From Nonomuraea fuscirosea (GTDB lineage: Bacteria > Actinomycetota > Actinomycetes > Streptosporangiales > Streptosporangiaceae): 64,000 nucleotides of DNA. The notes under the pieces are model-generated. The model was not told where the DNA came from, searched no databases, and worked only from the letters and a program-made list of their open reading frames with translations. This document shows positions 8,814 through 17,655 of the stretch, one piece after another; the first letter of the stretch is position 1; each line of letters opens with the position of its first letter. Location: assembly GCF_003001935.1 (NCBI RefSeq), contig NZ_PVNG01000003.1, positions 642,573-706,572 of the forward strand. The letters run 5' to 3'. The translations under genes were made by a program, and so were the position numbers.

Positions 8814-10130
8814 TTATCGCGAGAACGCGTACGAGCCGCGCCCGCTCCTGCTCAGCCGGGAGGCCACCGCGTCGGCGATCTCCCCGGCCCTGACGGCGGT
8901 GTTCGACAGCAGCGTCGAGGTCAGCCCGTGGGTGTGCTCGGCGGCGCCCTGCACGTAGATGCCGCAGCGCACGTTCGGGGAGGTGACGATCCGGTAGTCG
9001 CGCTCGATGCGCAGCCCGCCGGAGGGCAGCCGTTCGCAGTGCTCGCCGGTGGCGCCCAGCAGGGTCAGCGGGTCGCCGGGCCGGTAGCCGGTGGCGTAGA
9101 CGATCACGTCGGCCTCCAGCACCGTCCGCTCACCCGTGGGCAGGAACTCGACGGTGGCGTGCACGCCCTCCCCGTCCTGGGCCACGTCCACGAGCCGGGA
9201 GGCGTTGAGGATGCGCAGTCGTTCCCGCCCGCGCACCTTCTCCTGGTAGTGCCGGCGATACAGCTCGTCGATGAGGTCGAGATCGACCACGGAGTAGTTG
9301 GTGGAGGTGTGGTAGGCGAGCAGCCGCTCCTTGACCGTCTCGGGGGCGCCGAAGTAGTGGTCGACCGCGGCGGGGTCGAAGATCCGGTTGGCGAAGGAGC
9401 TGTCGTCGGCGGGGGTGTAGCCGTACTTGGCGAACACCGCGCACACCTCGGCGTCGGGGAAACGCCCGTGCAGGTGCTCGGTCACCTCCGCGGCGCTCTG
9501 ACCGGCCCCGACCACCAGCACCCTGCGCGGATCGGTGAGTGTGGGGAGCTTGTCCAGCAGCTCCTCGCTGTGCCAGATCCGCTCGTCGCTGACGATCCCG
9601 TCGGGCAGCACCGGGGTGAGGCCGACGGCGAGGACCAGGTTGCGGGTACGGCGGGTGCTGAGCTCGCCGTCGGCCTGGCGGACCACCACGTCGAGGCACT
9701 CCACGGCCTCCTGGCCCTCCCCGGTGACGGGCGTGACCGCGACGACCTCGGAGCCGTACTCGACCTGGTCGGCGAAGGGCGCCGCGGCCCACTCCAGGTA
9801 GTCGTGGAACTCCAGGCGCGAGGGGAACATCGTCTTGTGGTTGATGAAGTCGATCATCCGGTCGCGGGCCTTGAGATAGCTGAGGAAGCTGAACTCGCTG
9901 GTGGGGTCGCGCATGGTGACCAGGTCCTTGAGGAACGAGACCTGCATCGTGGTGCCTTCGAGAAGCATGCCGCGATGCCAGCCGAAGGAGGGTTGTTTCT
10001 CCAGGAACACCGCGTCGATCCGCTCGCCGGTGCGCGTCCCGCGGTCGCGCAGGGCGATGGCCAGGGCGAGGTTGGAAGGGCCGAAACCGATACCGACAAG
10101 GTCGTGCACGGGCTGCTCGGCAGTGGGCAT
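8814..10130 (-). CDS. cchB: L-ornithine N5-monooxygenase
   Basis: 438 residues. Flavin-dependent N-hydroxylating monooxygenase that turns L-ornithine into N5-hydroxyornithine using NADPH and O2, the first step of hydroxamate siderophore assembly. FAD site GIGFGPSNLALAI at the N-terminus (residues 13-25), NADPH site VLVVGAGQSAAEV near 205, and the C-terminal ATGYRPGD motif of this family near 345. Length is typical of SidA/PvdA/CchB proteins. Start ATG 10130 gives MPTAEQPVHDLVGIGFG, with the iron box about 60 bases upstream. It is divergent from the formyltransferase, so the two enzymes making formyl-hydroxyornithine share one regulated gap. Confidence 0.93.
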   Translation of the reverse strand: MPTAEQPVHDLVGIGFGPSNLALAIALRDRGTRTGERIDAVFLEKQPSFGWHRGMLLEGTTMQVSFLKDLVTMRDPTSEFSFLSYLKARDRMIDFINHKTMFPSRLEFHDYLEWAAAPFADQVEYGSEVVAVTPVTGEGQEAVECLDVVVRQADGELSTRRTRNLVLAVGLTPVLPDGIVSDERIWHSEELLDKLPTLTDPRRVLVVGAGQSAAEVTEHLHGRFPDAEVCAVFAKYGYTPADDSSFANRIFDPAAVDHYFGAPETVKERLLAYHTSTNYSVVDLDLIDELYRRHYQEKVRGRERLRILNASRLVDVAQDGEGVHATVEFLPTGERTVLEADVIVYATGYRPGDPLTLLGATGEHCERLPSGGLRIERDYRIVTSPNVRCGIYVQGAAEHTHGLTSTLLSNTAVRAGEIADAVASRLSRSGRGSYAFSR

Positions 10131-10188
10131 GGAAGGCCTTTCGAGAGGGGGTCTCGGAACGGAGTCCGCGCTGGAATCCTGCTCTAAC

Positions 10189-10207
10189 TTAGGTTAGGCT
10201 TCCCTAA
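10189..10207. promoter_or_regulatory. Iron box between monooxygenase and formyltransferase
   Basis: TTAGGTTAGGCTTCCCTAA: the left half is a perfect DtxR-family half site (TTAGGTTAGGCT), the right half is weaker (CCCTAA). It is centred in the 122-bp divergent gap, suited to co-repress both biosynthetic genes under iron sufficiency. Confidence 0.88.
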
Positions 10208-10252
10208 ATAGCGAGACCACCCCTTCCCCCGAAGTCGCCGCGAGGAGAGCTG

Positions 10253-11197
10253 ATGCGGGTCGTGATGTTCGGCTACCAGACGTGGGGGCACCGCACCCTG
10301 CGGGCCCTGCTGGAGTCCGCGCACGACGTGGCGCTGGTGGTCACCCACCCTCAGAGCGACCACGCGTACGAGAAGATCTGGAGCGACTCGGTGGCCGGCC
10401 TGGCCGAGGAGCACGGAGTCCCGGTCGTGCTGCGCGACCGTCCCGACGACGACCTGCTGCTCACCCTCAAGGAAGTCCAGCCTGACCTCATCGTCGCCAA
10501 CAACTGGCGCACCTGGATACCGCCGGAGTTCATCACCCTGCCCCGGCACGGCATCCTCAACGTGCACGACTCGCTGCTGCCCGCCTACGCCGGCTTCTCG
10601 CCCCTCATCTGGGCGCTCATCAACGGTGAGCAGGAGGTCGGCGTCACCGCCCACATGATGAACGACGAACTCGACGCCGGGGACATCGTGGTGCAGCGCG
10701 CCGTCCCCGTCGGCCCGGCCGACACCGCCACCGACCTGTTCCACCGCACGGTCGACCTCATCGCGCCGATCGTGGCCGAGTCGCTCGACCTCATCGCCTC
10801 CGGCCGTACGGACTGGACGCCCCAGGACCGCTCGAAGGCCAGCTTCTTCCACAAGCGCTCGATCGAGGACGGCAACATCGACTGGACCTGGCCGGCCGAG
10901 GACATCGAACGCCTCGTCCGGGCCCAGTCCGACCCCTACCCCAACGCCTTCACCCACTACAAGGGCGAGCGCGTCCGCGTCCTGAAGGCGTCCGTCTCCC
11001 AGGGCGTCTACGGTGGCACGCCGGGACGGGTGTTCATCCGCGAGGGCGACGGCATCGTCATCGTGGCCGGCGCCGAGGCCCGCCGGGGCCGCAGCCACGG
11101 CCTGGTCATCGAACGCGTCCGCACCGAGGACGGCACCGACCTGCCGGCCGGCGACCTGTTCCGGACCATGGGCGGCTATCTGACCGCCCGCCCTTAA
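10253..11197 (+). CDS. cchA: Hydroxyornithine N5-formyltransferase (methionyl-tRNA formyltransferase-like)
   Basis: 314 residues. N-terminal formyltransferase fold (1-180) with the NVHDSLLP loop near residue 102-109 (Asn and His of the catalytic triad) and the Asp in ELDAGDIV near 141. The C-terminal domain resembles the Fmt C-domain (DPYPNAFTHYKG). True Fmt genes sit with def or fmu; this one sits opposite an ornithine monooxygenase, so the expected reaction is transfer of a formyl group from N10-formyl-tetrahydrofolate to N5-hydroxyornithine, giving the monomer loaded by the NRPS A1 domain. Start ATG 10253 is preceded by GAGGAGAG. Confidence 0.9.
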   Translation: MRVVMFGYQTWGHRTLRALLESAHDVALVVTHPQSDHAYEKIWSDSVAGLAEEHGVPVVLRDRPDDDLLLTLKEVQPDLIVANNWRTWIPPEFITLPRHGILNVHDSLLPAYAGFSPLIWALINGEQEVGVTAHMMNDELDAGDIVVQRAVPVGPADTATDLFHRTVDLIAPIVAESLDLIASGRTDWTPQDRSKASFFHKRSIEDGNIDWTWPAEDIERLVRAQSDPYPNAFTHYKGERVRVLKASVSQGVYGGTPGRVFIREGDGIVIVAGAEARRGRSHGLVIERVRTEDGTDLPAGDLFRTMGGYLTARP

Positions 11198-11249
11198 CCG
11201 AACACCGCCCGGCCGATGCGACACCCGGAGGACGTGCGGCGTCCCTGGC

Positions 11250-12413
11250 TCACCGGGTGGCGTGCTCGGTGAGGTGGAGGGCGAGCAGGGCGCCGCCGGC
11301 GGCTCTGAGCGCGCTGGCGACGGAGATCTCACCGCGCATGCCGGGCGCCGCGACCATGTCGCCCGCCAGGAACACGCCGTCGCCCCGGTCGACGGCCGGG
11401 CGGTCGCGCCAGGTCAGGCCGGGCAGGTCGAGCGCGCCGCCACGGTGCCTGGCCGAGGCGGAGCGCCGCCAGGTCGTCCGCTCGCGCCAGCCCGGCACCG
11501 CCAGGTCGGCCAGCGCCTCCACCCGCCGGGCCGCCCCGGCCCTGCCCTCGTCCCTCCTGATCGGCATCTGGAGCTGGAACAGTGTCTCCCCGTCCGGGGC
11601 GGCGGCCGGATCCTGCATCGAGTAGGTCTCGTGAAAGCCGCCGGCGTCCAGATCCCAGGCGACGAACCGATCGCCGCGCGCCGAGCGTACGGCCAGGTCG
11701 AACAGCACGCAGTCGCCGCTCTCCCAGCGCAGGCCCGGGTCGCCGAGCAGCAGCCGGGCCGAGGACAGCTCGGTGGCCACGATCACGGGCCCGTCCGGCA
11801 GCTCGTGCACCCGCGCGCCCAGCTCGACGGCGACGCCGAGGTCACGAGCCCTTGCGGCGAGCCGGTCGATCACCGCCTGCCAGCCGCCGGCCACCCAGCG
11901 GACCGACGGCACGCGCAGCGCGAACACCCGGCGCAGCAGGTTCCACACGAACGCCGCCGACAGCCGTCCCGTGTCGGCGTCGTACGTGACCACGCTGATC
12001 GCGTTGGCCGCCGCCCTGGCGGTGCGCTCGCCGTACCGGGCCGAGGCCCAGGTGTGGAAGTCCACGTCCACCGGCGCCGTCGCCGGGCCCGTCGCCATCA
12101 TCCGGACGAATCCGGCCGGCGGCAGCGCCCGCATCCGGCCGTCGCGGACAAACCCCGTCCTGAAGTCCCGCAACGCCGGCCGGCCCAGCGCGCCGACCAG
12201 CCCCCGCTCCCGCAACCAGGCCCAGTTCGGGTCGTCGGCGTAGAAGACGTGACCGCCCGTATGAGCCAGGTACGGCCCGCCGATCGCCCGCCCCCGCCCG
12301 CCGAGACTCCGGTGCGCCTCGTACAGCGTCACCCGCGCGCCCGCCTCCGCGCAGGCGACGGCCGCCACCAGCCCGGCCACCCCGCCACCGATCACCACGA
12401 CCTTCTTCGCCAC
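11250..12413 (-). CDS. FAD-dependent amine oxidase/desaturase-like protein
   Basis: 387 residues. Rossmann FAD motif VVIGGGVAGLVAAVACAEAG at residues 5-24, followed by the E-A-x(3)-GGRG stretch typical of phytoene desaturase and amine-oxidase-like flavoproteins, and a C-terminal FAD-closing segment (GVFLAGDMVAAPGMRGE). The substrate cannot be read from sequence. Start GTG 12413 is favoured by AGGAAGGAG six bases upstream. It is convergent with the formyltransferase gene and has no iron box, so membership in the siderophore cluster is doubtful. Confidence 0.75.
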   Translation of the reverse strand: MAKKVVVIGGGVAGLVAAVACAEAGARVTLYEAHRSLGGRGRAIGGPYLAHTGGHVFYADDPNWAWLRERGLVGALGRPALRDFRTGFVRDGRMRALPPAGFVRMMATGPATAPVDVDFHTWASARYGERTARAAANAISVVTYDADTGRLSAAFVWNLLRRVFALRVPSVRWVAGGWQAVIDRLAARARDLGVAVELGARVHELPDGPVIVATELSSARLLLGDPGLRWESGDCVLFDLAVRSARGDRFVAWDLDAGGFHETYSMQDPAAAPDGETLFQLQMPIRRDEGRAGAARRVEALADLAVPGWRERTTWRRSASARHRGGALDLPGLTWRDRPAVDRGDGVFLAGDMVAAPGMRGEISVASALRAAGGALLALHLTEHATR

Positions 12414-12495
12414 GTCGCTCTCCTTCCTCGTCTACGAAGGACGACGGGAAGGCGGCGAATGTGACATGACATTCCCGTCCCGGGGCGATCGGCCG

Positions 12496-13632
12496 TCAGC
12501 GACGGCGGAAGAGGACGATCGACTCGGAGTCGCCGTTCACGATCGAGGCGGCCAGCCACAGCTGTGACGTGCCCGGGATCCGTTCGACCACCGCCCTGGT
12601 CACCTCGCCGGGCGACGGCGAGCGCTCGCGCGTCCACGTCCGGCCGTCCCAGTGCAGCAGCACGACGTGCTTCGGCGGGGTCTCGGTACGCAGGCTCGCG
12701 ATCCACACGTCGTCCGGGCCGAAGGCCGTCACGCTGGTCAGGTTGCCCCGCCAGTCCGCCGGCAGCGCGACCCGCCGCCAGGACGAGCCGTTCCACCGCA
12801 TGACGAGGGGGCTCTCCCCGGTCGCTCCCACCGCCCACACGTCGGACGGGCTGTTCTGCCAGACGGCGCCCAGCGTGCCGCTCTCCGGCACCCCGGGCAA
12901 CTCGGCCTCCCGGTAGCCGCGGGCGGTGCCGTGCCAGATCATCGGCCGGTCCATGCGGGTGCCGGCGATCCAGGTGTGCCCGCCGCCCGCGCTCACCGCG
13001 CGCAGCTCGGAGCCCGGCCGGCTGACGCCGAGCTTCCTGGTCCAGCGGGCCCCGTCGCCCTCCATCACCTGGAAGGACGACATGAGCACCACGCGGGCGC
13101 CGTCCACCGCGACGTCCCGCGTGCTCATCGGCGAGCGATGGCGGCGCCACGAGCTGCCGTTCCAGTGCAGGGCGACGGGCTTGTCGAACGAGCCGCCGCC
13201 CACCGCCCAGACGTTGCCCGGCCCGTCGGCGTCGACCGCCGCGAGGCTGCCGGTGTAACCCGCCGGGAGCATCCGCCAGCCGGAGCCGTCCCAGTGGCGC
13301 AGGGTCATCGCGACCTCGTCCTCCCAGCCCTTGTAGCCGGCGGCCCAGGCCAGGTCGGGGGAGGCGGCGCTCACGTCGTACAGGCCCCGCTCCCAGGCGC
13401 CGTCGTCGGGCAGGCCGGGAACGCGCTCCCATCGCGCCGACACCGGGACGTCCGCGTCGCCCGGCGTCTCCGTCTCCGTCTCCGTCGGTGGCGGTGTCGT
13501 CAGGGACGTGGGTTCTGGCGGGGACTCGGACCCGGTCGGTGACCCGGACGCGCTCACCGAGGTCTGCGGAGGCCCGGCGGCGCAGCCCTGCACGAGCAGA
13601 CACGCCACGACGACCAGCGACCGTGCCCTCAT
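12496..13632 (-). CDS. Lipoprotein with beta-propeller-like repeats
   Basis: 378 residues. The signal sequence ends in a lipobox (LLVQGC, Cys near residue 17), so the protein is anchored outside the membrane. A Thr/Pro/Glu-rich spacer follows, then at least four copies of a blade-like repeat: H/R-W-x-G-S-x-W-(R/x)..., then a Leu-x-x-Val-x-Ala stretch ending in D-V-W-A-V-G (copies near 95, 150, 265 and 315). This organisation is common in actinobacterial extracellular proteins of unknown function. Start ATG 13632 follows GGAGG. No enzyme motif seen. Confidence 0.75.
   Translation of the reverse strand: MRARSLVVVACLLVQGCAAGPPQTSVSASGSPTGSESPPEPTSLTTPPPTETETETPGDADVPVSARWERVPGLPDDGAWERGLYDVSAASPDLAWAAGYKGWEDEVAMTLRHWDGSGWRMLPAGYTGSLAAVDADGPGNVWAVGGGSFDKPVALHWNGSSWRRHRSPMSTRDVAVDGARVVLMSSFQVMEGDGARWTRKLGVSRPGSELRAVSAGGGHTWIAGTRMDRPMIWHGTARGYREAELPGVPESGTLGAVWQNSPSDVWAVGATGESPLVMRWNGSSWRRVALPADWRGNLTSVTAFGPDDVWIASLRTETPPKHVVLLHWDGRTWTRERSPSPGEVTRAVVERIPGTSQLWLAASIVNGDSESIVLFRRR
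13465..13485. repeat. Hexanucleotide repeat encoding a (Thr-Glu)n spacer
   Basis: Tandem GTCTCC units (three and a half copies) inside the lipoprotein gene encode alternating Thr-Glu on the minus strand between the lipid anchor and the propeller. Copy-number change would alter spacer length without breaking the frame. Confidence 0.7.
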
Positions 13633-13775
13633 CGGCGCCTCCGCGACAGCTCATGACGGACAACGACGGATCATACAGTCGAACCGCCTCAGATCCGCCG
13701 GGCCGAGCCGGCCTCAGGTCCGCGGCCGCGCCGGACCATGGCGGCTGCCGTGGCGGACCGCGGGTGCGGCCGTCG

Positions 13776-14963
13776 TCAGCACCAGGTCAGCGTGGAGTTG
13801 ATCCTGGTCACGTTGCTGATCGTGTTGTTGCTGCCGGTGCACGGACTCCACCTGATGCCGGTGTTGGAGACCGTCAGGTTCTGGAACCGGATCCCTGACG
13901 ACGGCGCGAACTCCGTACGGGCCGCGATGCGGACCTCGCCACCGCCGCTGATCGTCCCCGACGCGCCGGCGATGACGACGTTGTGGCAGTTCTCCACCAG
14001 GACCGCGTTGTTGCCGGTGTTGGCGAGGTCGACCCGGTCGATGGTGGCGCCGCCGCTCTCGGAGACGCAGAAGATCCCCCGGCCGCCGCCGCGCGCCTTG
14101 ACCGTGCCGACGCGGATGTTGGTCGGGTAGGAACTGCCGATCCGGCCGTTGCGGTTGGCCATGCGGAAGGCCGCGTACCCGGTGCCCGCGCCGGCGTTGT
14201 CGGCGTCGACGGTGCCGACCGTCGCGTTGACGGTCTGGTTGAGCAGCAGCCCGGACTCGCCGACGTTGCGCGCCGTCACGGTGCCGACGGTCAGACCGTC
14301 CACGCCGTACGTCTCCATCGCGTGCGAACTGGCCCCCTGCACGTACACGTTGTCGACCCGTATGTTGCGGCTCCACTGGCTGGTGTCGCCGCGGTTGTCG
14401 ACGCGCACGCCGAGGCCCGCGCCGAGCCGCATGTCGATCTGGCCGAGCCAGACGTTCGTGACGTTGCGCAGGAAGACGCCGTAGACCGGGGTGCCGGTGA
14501 CGTTCAGGTACGGGACCTCGATGTTCGTGGTGCCGCGCGAGTAGATCGGCGCGTAGTCGCCGGAGCCCGAGCCGGTCACGTTGACGGTGCCGCAGACCGA
14601 CAGGGAGGTGTGGCTCGGCAGCGAGATCCGGCTGCCGGCGCTCATCGTGCCGTTGCCGCGGACCACGACGCGCTGGATCGAGGTGCGCCCGGCTGTGAGG
14701 CTGCCGATGCCGGCCTGGACCGCCGCGCGGAAGTCGGTGCCGGTGTAGACGCTCGCGCCGGCGCTGTTGCGGGCGGTCCAGGTGCTGCCGCTGACCGTCA
14801 CCTGCGCCTGGAAGGAGCCGTCTCCGCAGGCGGCGGCGGACGCGGGCGCCGCACCGAGCACCAGGCCGGCCGTGCCGGTGATCAGTCCGGTGATCGTCGC
14901 GATCACCTGGGAGAGTCTTCTCGGTCCTGGTAGAGCCCCGAAGGCTGCTGTTAGCGCTAACAT
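13776..14963 (-). CDS. Secreted right-handed beta-helix (pectate-lyase-like) protein
   Basis: 395 residues with a signal peptide ending near APASAAA (about residue 46). The mature part is rich in short hydrophobic strands with regular N/G/T turns (IRVDNVYVQGAS, GLTVGTVTARNVGES, GVFLRNVTNVWLGQ), the pattern of parallel beta-helix carbohydrate-active proteins. No lyase catalytic triad is obvious. The ATG at 14963 overlaps a 12-bp palindrome; GTG 14906 would be an alternative start with a shorter signal peptide. Monocistronic; convergent with nothing on its 3' side. Confidence 0.7.
   Translation of the reverse strand: MLALTAAFGALPGPRRLSQVIATITGLITGTAGLVLGAAPASAAACGDGSFQAQVTVSGSTWTARNSAGASVYTGTDFRAAVQAGIGSLTAGRTSIQRVVVRGNGTMSAGSRISLPSHTSLSVCGTVNVTGSGSGDYAPIYSRGTTNIEVPYLNVTGTPVYGVFLRNVTNVWLGQIDMRLGAGLGVRVDNRGDTSQWSRNIRVDNVYVQGASSHAMETYGVDGLTVGTVTARNVGESGLLLNQTVNATVGTVDADNAGAGTGYAAFRMANRNGRIGSSYPTNIRVGTVKARGGGRGIFCVSESGGATIDRVDLANTGNNAVLVENCHNVVIAGASGTISGGGEVRIAARTEFAPSSGIRFQNLTVSNTGIRWSPCTGSNNTISNVTRINSTLTWC
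14950..14961. promoter_or_regulatory. Perfect palindrome at the beta-helix gene start (LacI-type operator candidate)
   Basis: GTTAGCGCTAAC is a perfect 12-bp palindrome whose last base is the first base of the CAT complementing the ATG at 14963. TTAGCGCTAA-type sites with a central CG are typical of LacI-family sugar regulators. A site here would act as a roadblock, or indicates that translation begins downstream. Confidence 0.55.
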
Positions 14964-15142
14964 CGCAAGATCGTCCCTTCCTCGCGGGATGACGGTGATC
15001 GCCCCACAGCAAAGAGGACGCCCTGACGCCTGTCAATGCCGCTGTCAGCGTTCCGGCCGCCCGCCGGATCACGTACGACGACGTGACAGTGGTCAGGCCC
15101 GCGAAAGCACGCGAGCCGCACGGATCGGGCCCGCTGAAAGTT

Positions 15143-16357
15143 TCAGGTCCTTGTCAGATCGGCGATCGGCGGCGCGACGGCGGCCGTTCCCGAGCGCCAG
15201 AGCAGATACCCCGTCAGCGCCGCGAGCAGCCCCGCCAGACCGGCCGCCGCGAAGCCGCCCGCCGAAGTGGACACGTCGATCGCCATCCCCACCACCGGAG
15301 CCCCGAGCGCGAACCCCGCGCCCGCCGCCGACGAGTGCAGCCCGGTCGCCTCGCCGCGCACGCCGGCGGGCGTCAACCGGCTCACCGCGTCGGTGACCGT
15401 GACCAGGGTCGGCGCGGTCAGCAGCCCGATCCCGACGACGGCGACGCAGAGCCAGGGCCAGGTGGGGGCGAGCCCGGCCGGAATCGTCACCAGCGCGAGC
15501 AGCCCGAGCAGCAGCCAGGTCGGCACCGGCCGGGGCAGCGCGCCGTACACCAGACCACCCACGACGGAGGCCGCCCCGCAGACGGCGACGACCAGCGCCG
15601 CCCACGAGACCCGACCGGCCTCGCGAAGCGTGGCCACGATGGCCAGGTCGACGCCACTGAGCAACATCGCGACGCCGAACCCCATGAGCAGCACGGCGAC
15701 CACCCGCACTCCCAGCCACTCCCTGCGCCGGGGCCGGCCCGCCGCCGCGCCGGACGTCTCGCCCTCGGCCCGCAGCGGCGGGTCGAGCAGCATGATCCCG
15801 GCCCCGCCGGCGACGATAGCGGCGCCCACGCCCCACGACACCACGCCGGGGGAGAGCGTCGTGGCGAAGAGGATCACCACGGCCGGGCCCACCAGGTACG
15901 ACACCTCGCCCGCCACCGACTCCAGCGCGAACGCGGCCCGCCGCTGCTCCGCCGTGGTCATCGCGGTGATCGCCTGCCTGGTGACCGCCTGGACCGGCAC
16001 CATCAGCAGCCCGGCCACGAAGGAGGCGCCCACCAGCACCACGTACGGCAGCACGGGCACCGCCGACCAGAACAGGAGCTGCGGCACGATCGTGATCGGC
16101 AGCACGGTGCGCAGGCCCCGCCGGTCGATCATCCGCCCCAGCACCGGCCCGCCCAGCGCGACACCGGCGGTGAGCGCCGCCACCACCGCTCCCGCCGCCG
16201 CGTAACTGTGGCCGAGCGTGACGACGACGACCATCGTCAGCGCCATCGCGTCCGCCGTGATCGCGGTACGGGCCAGCAGGGAGATGCCCAGCAGCGGCGT
16301 CAGCCCCGGCACCGCGAGCACCTGTCGAAATCGGGTCACTGGTTCGACGGTAGTCAT
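15143..16357 (-). CDS. MFS transporter
   Basis: 404 residues, about 12 hydrophobic segments, with the MFS loop 2-3 signature GRMIDRRGLRTVL near residue 73. It resembles actinobacterial drug/metabolite efflux carriers; the substrate is unknown. ATG 16357 (MTTVEPVTRFRQ) is chosen over longer in-frame starts because those would overlap the divergent LysR gene. Transcribed away from LysR 16412 with a 54-bp AT-rich gap, the usual arrangement of a LysR-controlled target. Confidence 0.82.
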   Translation of the reverse strand: MTTVEPVTRFRQVLAVPGLTPLLGISLLARTAITADAMALTMVVVVTLGHSYAAAGAVVAALTAGVALGGPVLGRMIDRRGLRTVLPITIVPQLLFWSAVPVLPYVVLVGASFVAGLLMVPVQAVTRQAITAMTTAEQRRAAFALESVAGEVSYLVGPAVVILFATTLSPGVVSWGVGAAIVAGGAGIMLLDPPLRAEGETSGAAAGRPRRREWLGVRVVAVLLMGFGVAMLLSGVDLAIVATLREAGRVSWAALVVAVCGAASVVGGLVYGALPRPVPTWLLLGLLALVTIPAGLAPTWPWLCVAVVGIGLLTAPTLVTVTDAVSRLTPAGVRGEATGLHSSAAGAGFALGAPVVGMAIDVSTSAGGFAAAGLAGLLAALTGYLLWRSGTAAVAPPIADLTRT

Positions 16358-16411
16358 CCGGACAGGCCATAGGAAGACGTCATTTCGTAGGATAAGGCAT
16401 AATGAATTGTT

Positions 16412-17254
16412 ATGCCCCGTGACCTTGAGACCGTGCTGCTGCGGTCGTTCGTCGCCACCGTCCGGGCGGGCAGCATCAGCCGCGCCGCGGCGGCGCTCGG
16501 CCGCACCCAGCCCGCGCTCAGCCAGCAGTTGCGCAAGCTCGAACGCACCGTCGGCAGCCCGCTGCTGCTCCGGGCGCCGTCCGGCGTCACGCTGACCCGG
16601 GTGGGGGAGGAGCTGCTGCCGTACGCCGAGCGCATCCTCGCCCTGTCGGCTCAGGCGCTGGCCGAGACCGGGCGGGCGCTCACCGGGCACTGCGGCCTCG
16701 GCCTGCACGAGGACCTGGCCGCCTCCCGCCTGCACCAGGCCCTGGCCGACCTCGCCCGGCTGCATCCCGGCGCGACGCTGGAGGTGCTCACCCTCACCGG
16801 CGCGGCGACGCGGGAGGCGTACGACTCGGGCCGGGTGCAGCTCGTCCTCGACGAGGTCCCCGACCTGCCCAGGCCGCCGAAGTGGACAGTGCGGCTGCCG
16901 CTGGTGTGGGCGGTCGGGCAGGGGGTCGCCGTCGACGCCGACCCGCTGCCGGTGGTGCTGTTCGCCAACCCGTGCGCCTGGCGGACGGCGGTGCTGGACG
17001 CGATGGAGGGCTCGGGACGTCCGTGGCGGGTGGCGTTCGAGAGCAACAGCCTGGCCGGGGTGCTCGCCGCCCTACGGGCCGGACTCGGTGTCGGGGCGCT
17101 CCTGCCCGCCAACCTCGAACCGTCCATGGCCTGCCACGACGCCTCCGCGCTTCCGCCCCTGCCGGACGTCGAACTCGGCCTCGCCCGCCACCCGGGCACC
17201 GAGGGCGACGCGCTGGTCGACGCCGTCGAGACCGCCCTGCGACGCATGCTCTGA
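16412..17254 (+). CDS. LysR-family regulator
   Basis: 280 residues. N-terminal winged HTH (FVATVRAGSISRAAAALGRTQPALSQQLRKLE, reported here in two pieces: residues 13-30 and 31-44) and a C-terminal substrate-binding domain of the periplasmic-binding fold. It faces the MFS gene and probably regulates it and itself. The ATG lies in an AT-rich start region with little Shine-Dalgarno sequence. Confidence 0.85.
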   Translation: MPRDLETVLLRSFVATVRAGSISRAAAALGRTQPALSQQLRKLERTVGSPLLLRAPSGVTLTRVGEELLPYAERILALSAQALAETGRALTGHCGLGLHEDLAASRLHQALADLARLHPGATLEVLTLTGAATREAYDSGRVQLVLDEVPDLPRPPKWTVRLPLVWAVGQGVAVDADPLPVVLFANPCAWRTAVLDAMEGSGRPWRVAFESNSLAGVLAALRAGLGVGALLPANLEPSMACHDASALPPLPDVELGLARHPGTEGDALVDAVETALRRML

Positions 17255-17298
17255 TCGCGGGTGGACACGGCCGCACGCCTCAGCCGGCATGGACGGCC

Positions 17299-17334
17299 GT
17301 GCGCCCGGACGCGGCTCGGCCGGTCCGGGCGCAC
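17299..17334. terminator. Hairpin terminator between convergent LysR and small secreted protein genes
   Basis: A perfect 12-bp stem (GTGCGCCCGGAC, 17299-17310, with its complement 17323-17334) encloses a 12-base loop between stop codons at 17254 and 17344. No strong T tract, so probably a GC-type bidirectional terminator. Confidence 0.65.
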
Positions 17335-17343
17335 ACCCCGCCC

Positions 17344-17655
17344 CTACGCGCAGTTCCAGCGGATGCCCTGGAACTGCCGGCCGTACCGCTGCCACCACAA
17401 CGTCCGCGTGACGTACGCGGTCAGGATCTGGCAGTCGGAGTCCGGCCCGCGCCGCTTGACCTGGAAGGAGATCGAGTAGTTGCACTTGTTGGAGACCCGT
17501 ACGTGGTGCTTGAACCTGCTGGTCCAGTGCGTGACCTGACCGCACCCGCCCTGCGCCGTGGCGGCGACGGCAGGAGCGGGAACCACGGCCGCCGGGACGG
17601 CCAGCGAGATCGCGCCGGCGACGGCGGCCGCGCCCAGTCTGGCGGTGAGTTTCAT
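17344..17655 (-). CDS. Small secreted protein, function unknown
   Basis: 103 residues. A Sec signal peptide (MKLTARLGAAAVAGAISLAV..., cut near AVAATA) leads to a roughly 70-residue mature domain with four Cys (GGCGQ, NKCNY, SDCQI, WNC at the end), likely two disulfides, and many aromatics. No family recognised. ATG 17655 is chosen because GGAGGAA lies about five bases upstream; longer frames upstream lack a ribosome site. Confidence 0.7.
   Translation of the reverse strand: MKLTARLGAAAVAGAISLAVPAAVVPAPAVAATAQGGCGQVTHWTSRFKHHVRVSNKCNYSISFQVKRRGPDSDCQILTAYVTRTLWWQRYGRQFQGIRWNCA

Noticed and set aside
15134..15146. CTGAAAGTTTCAG palindrome at the MFS 3' end as a terminator
   Set aside because: Six-base arms around one base cannot form a stable hairpin loop; it overlaps the stop codon by chance.
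16392..16413. LysR-type operator between MFS and LysR genes
   Set aside because: ATAA and TTAT ends are present, but internal symmetry is poor; it was left out as a feature.
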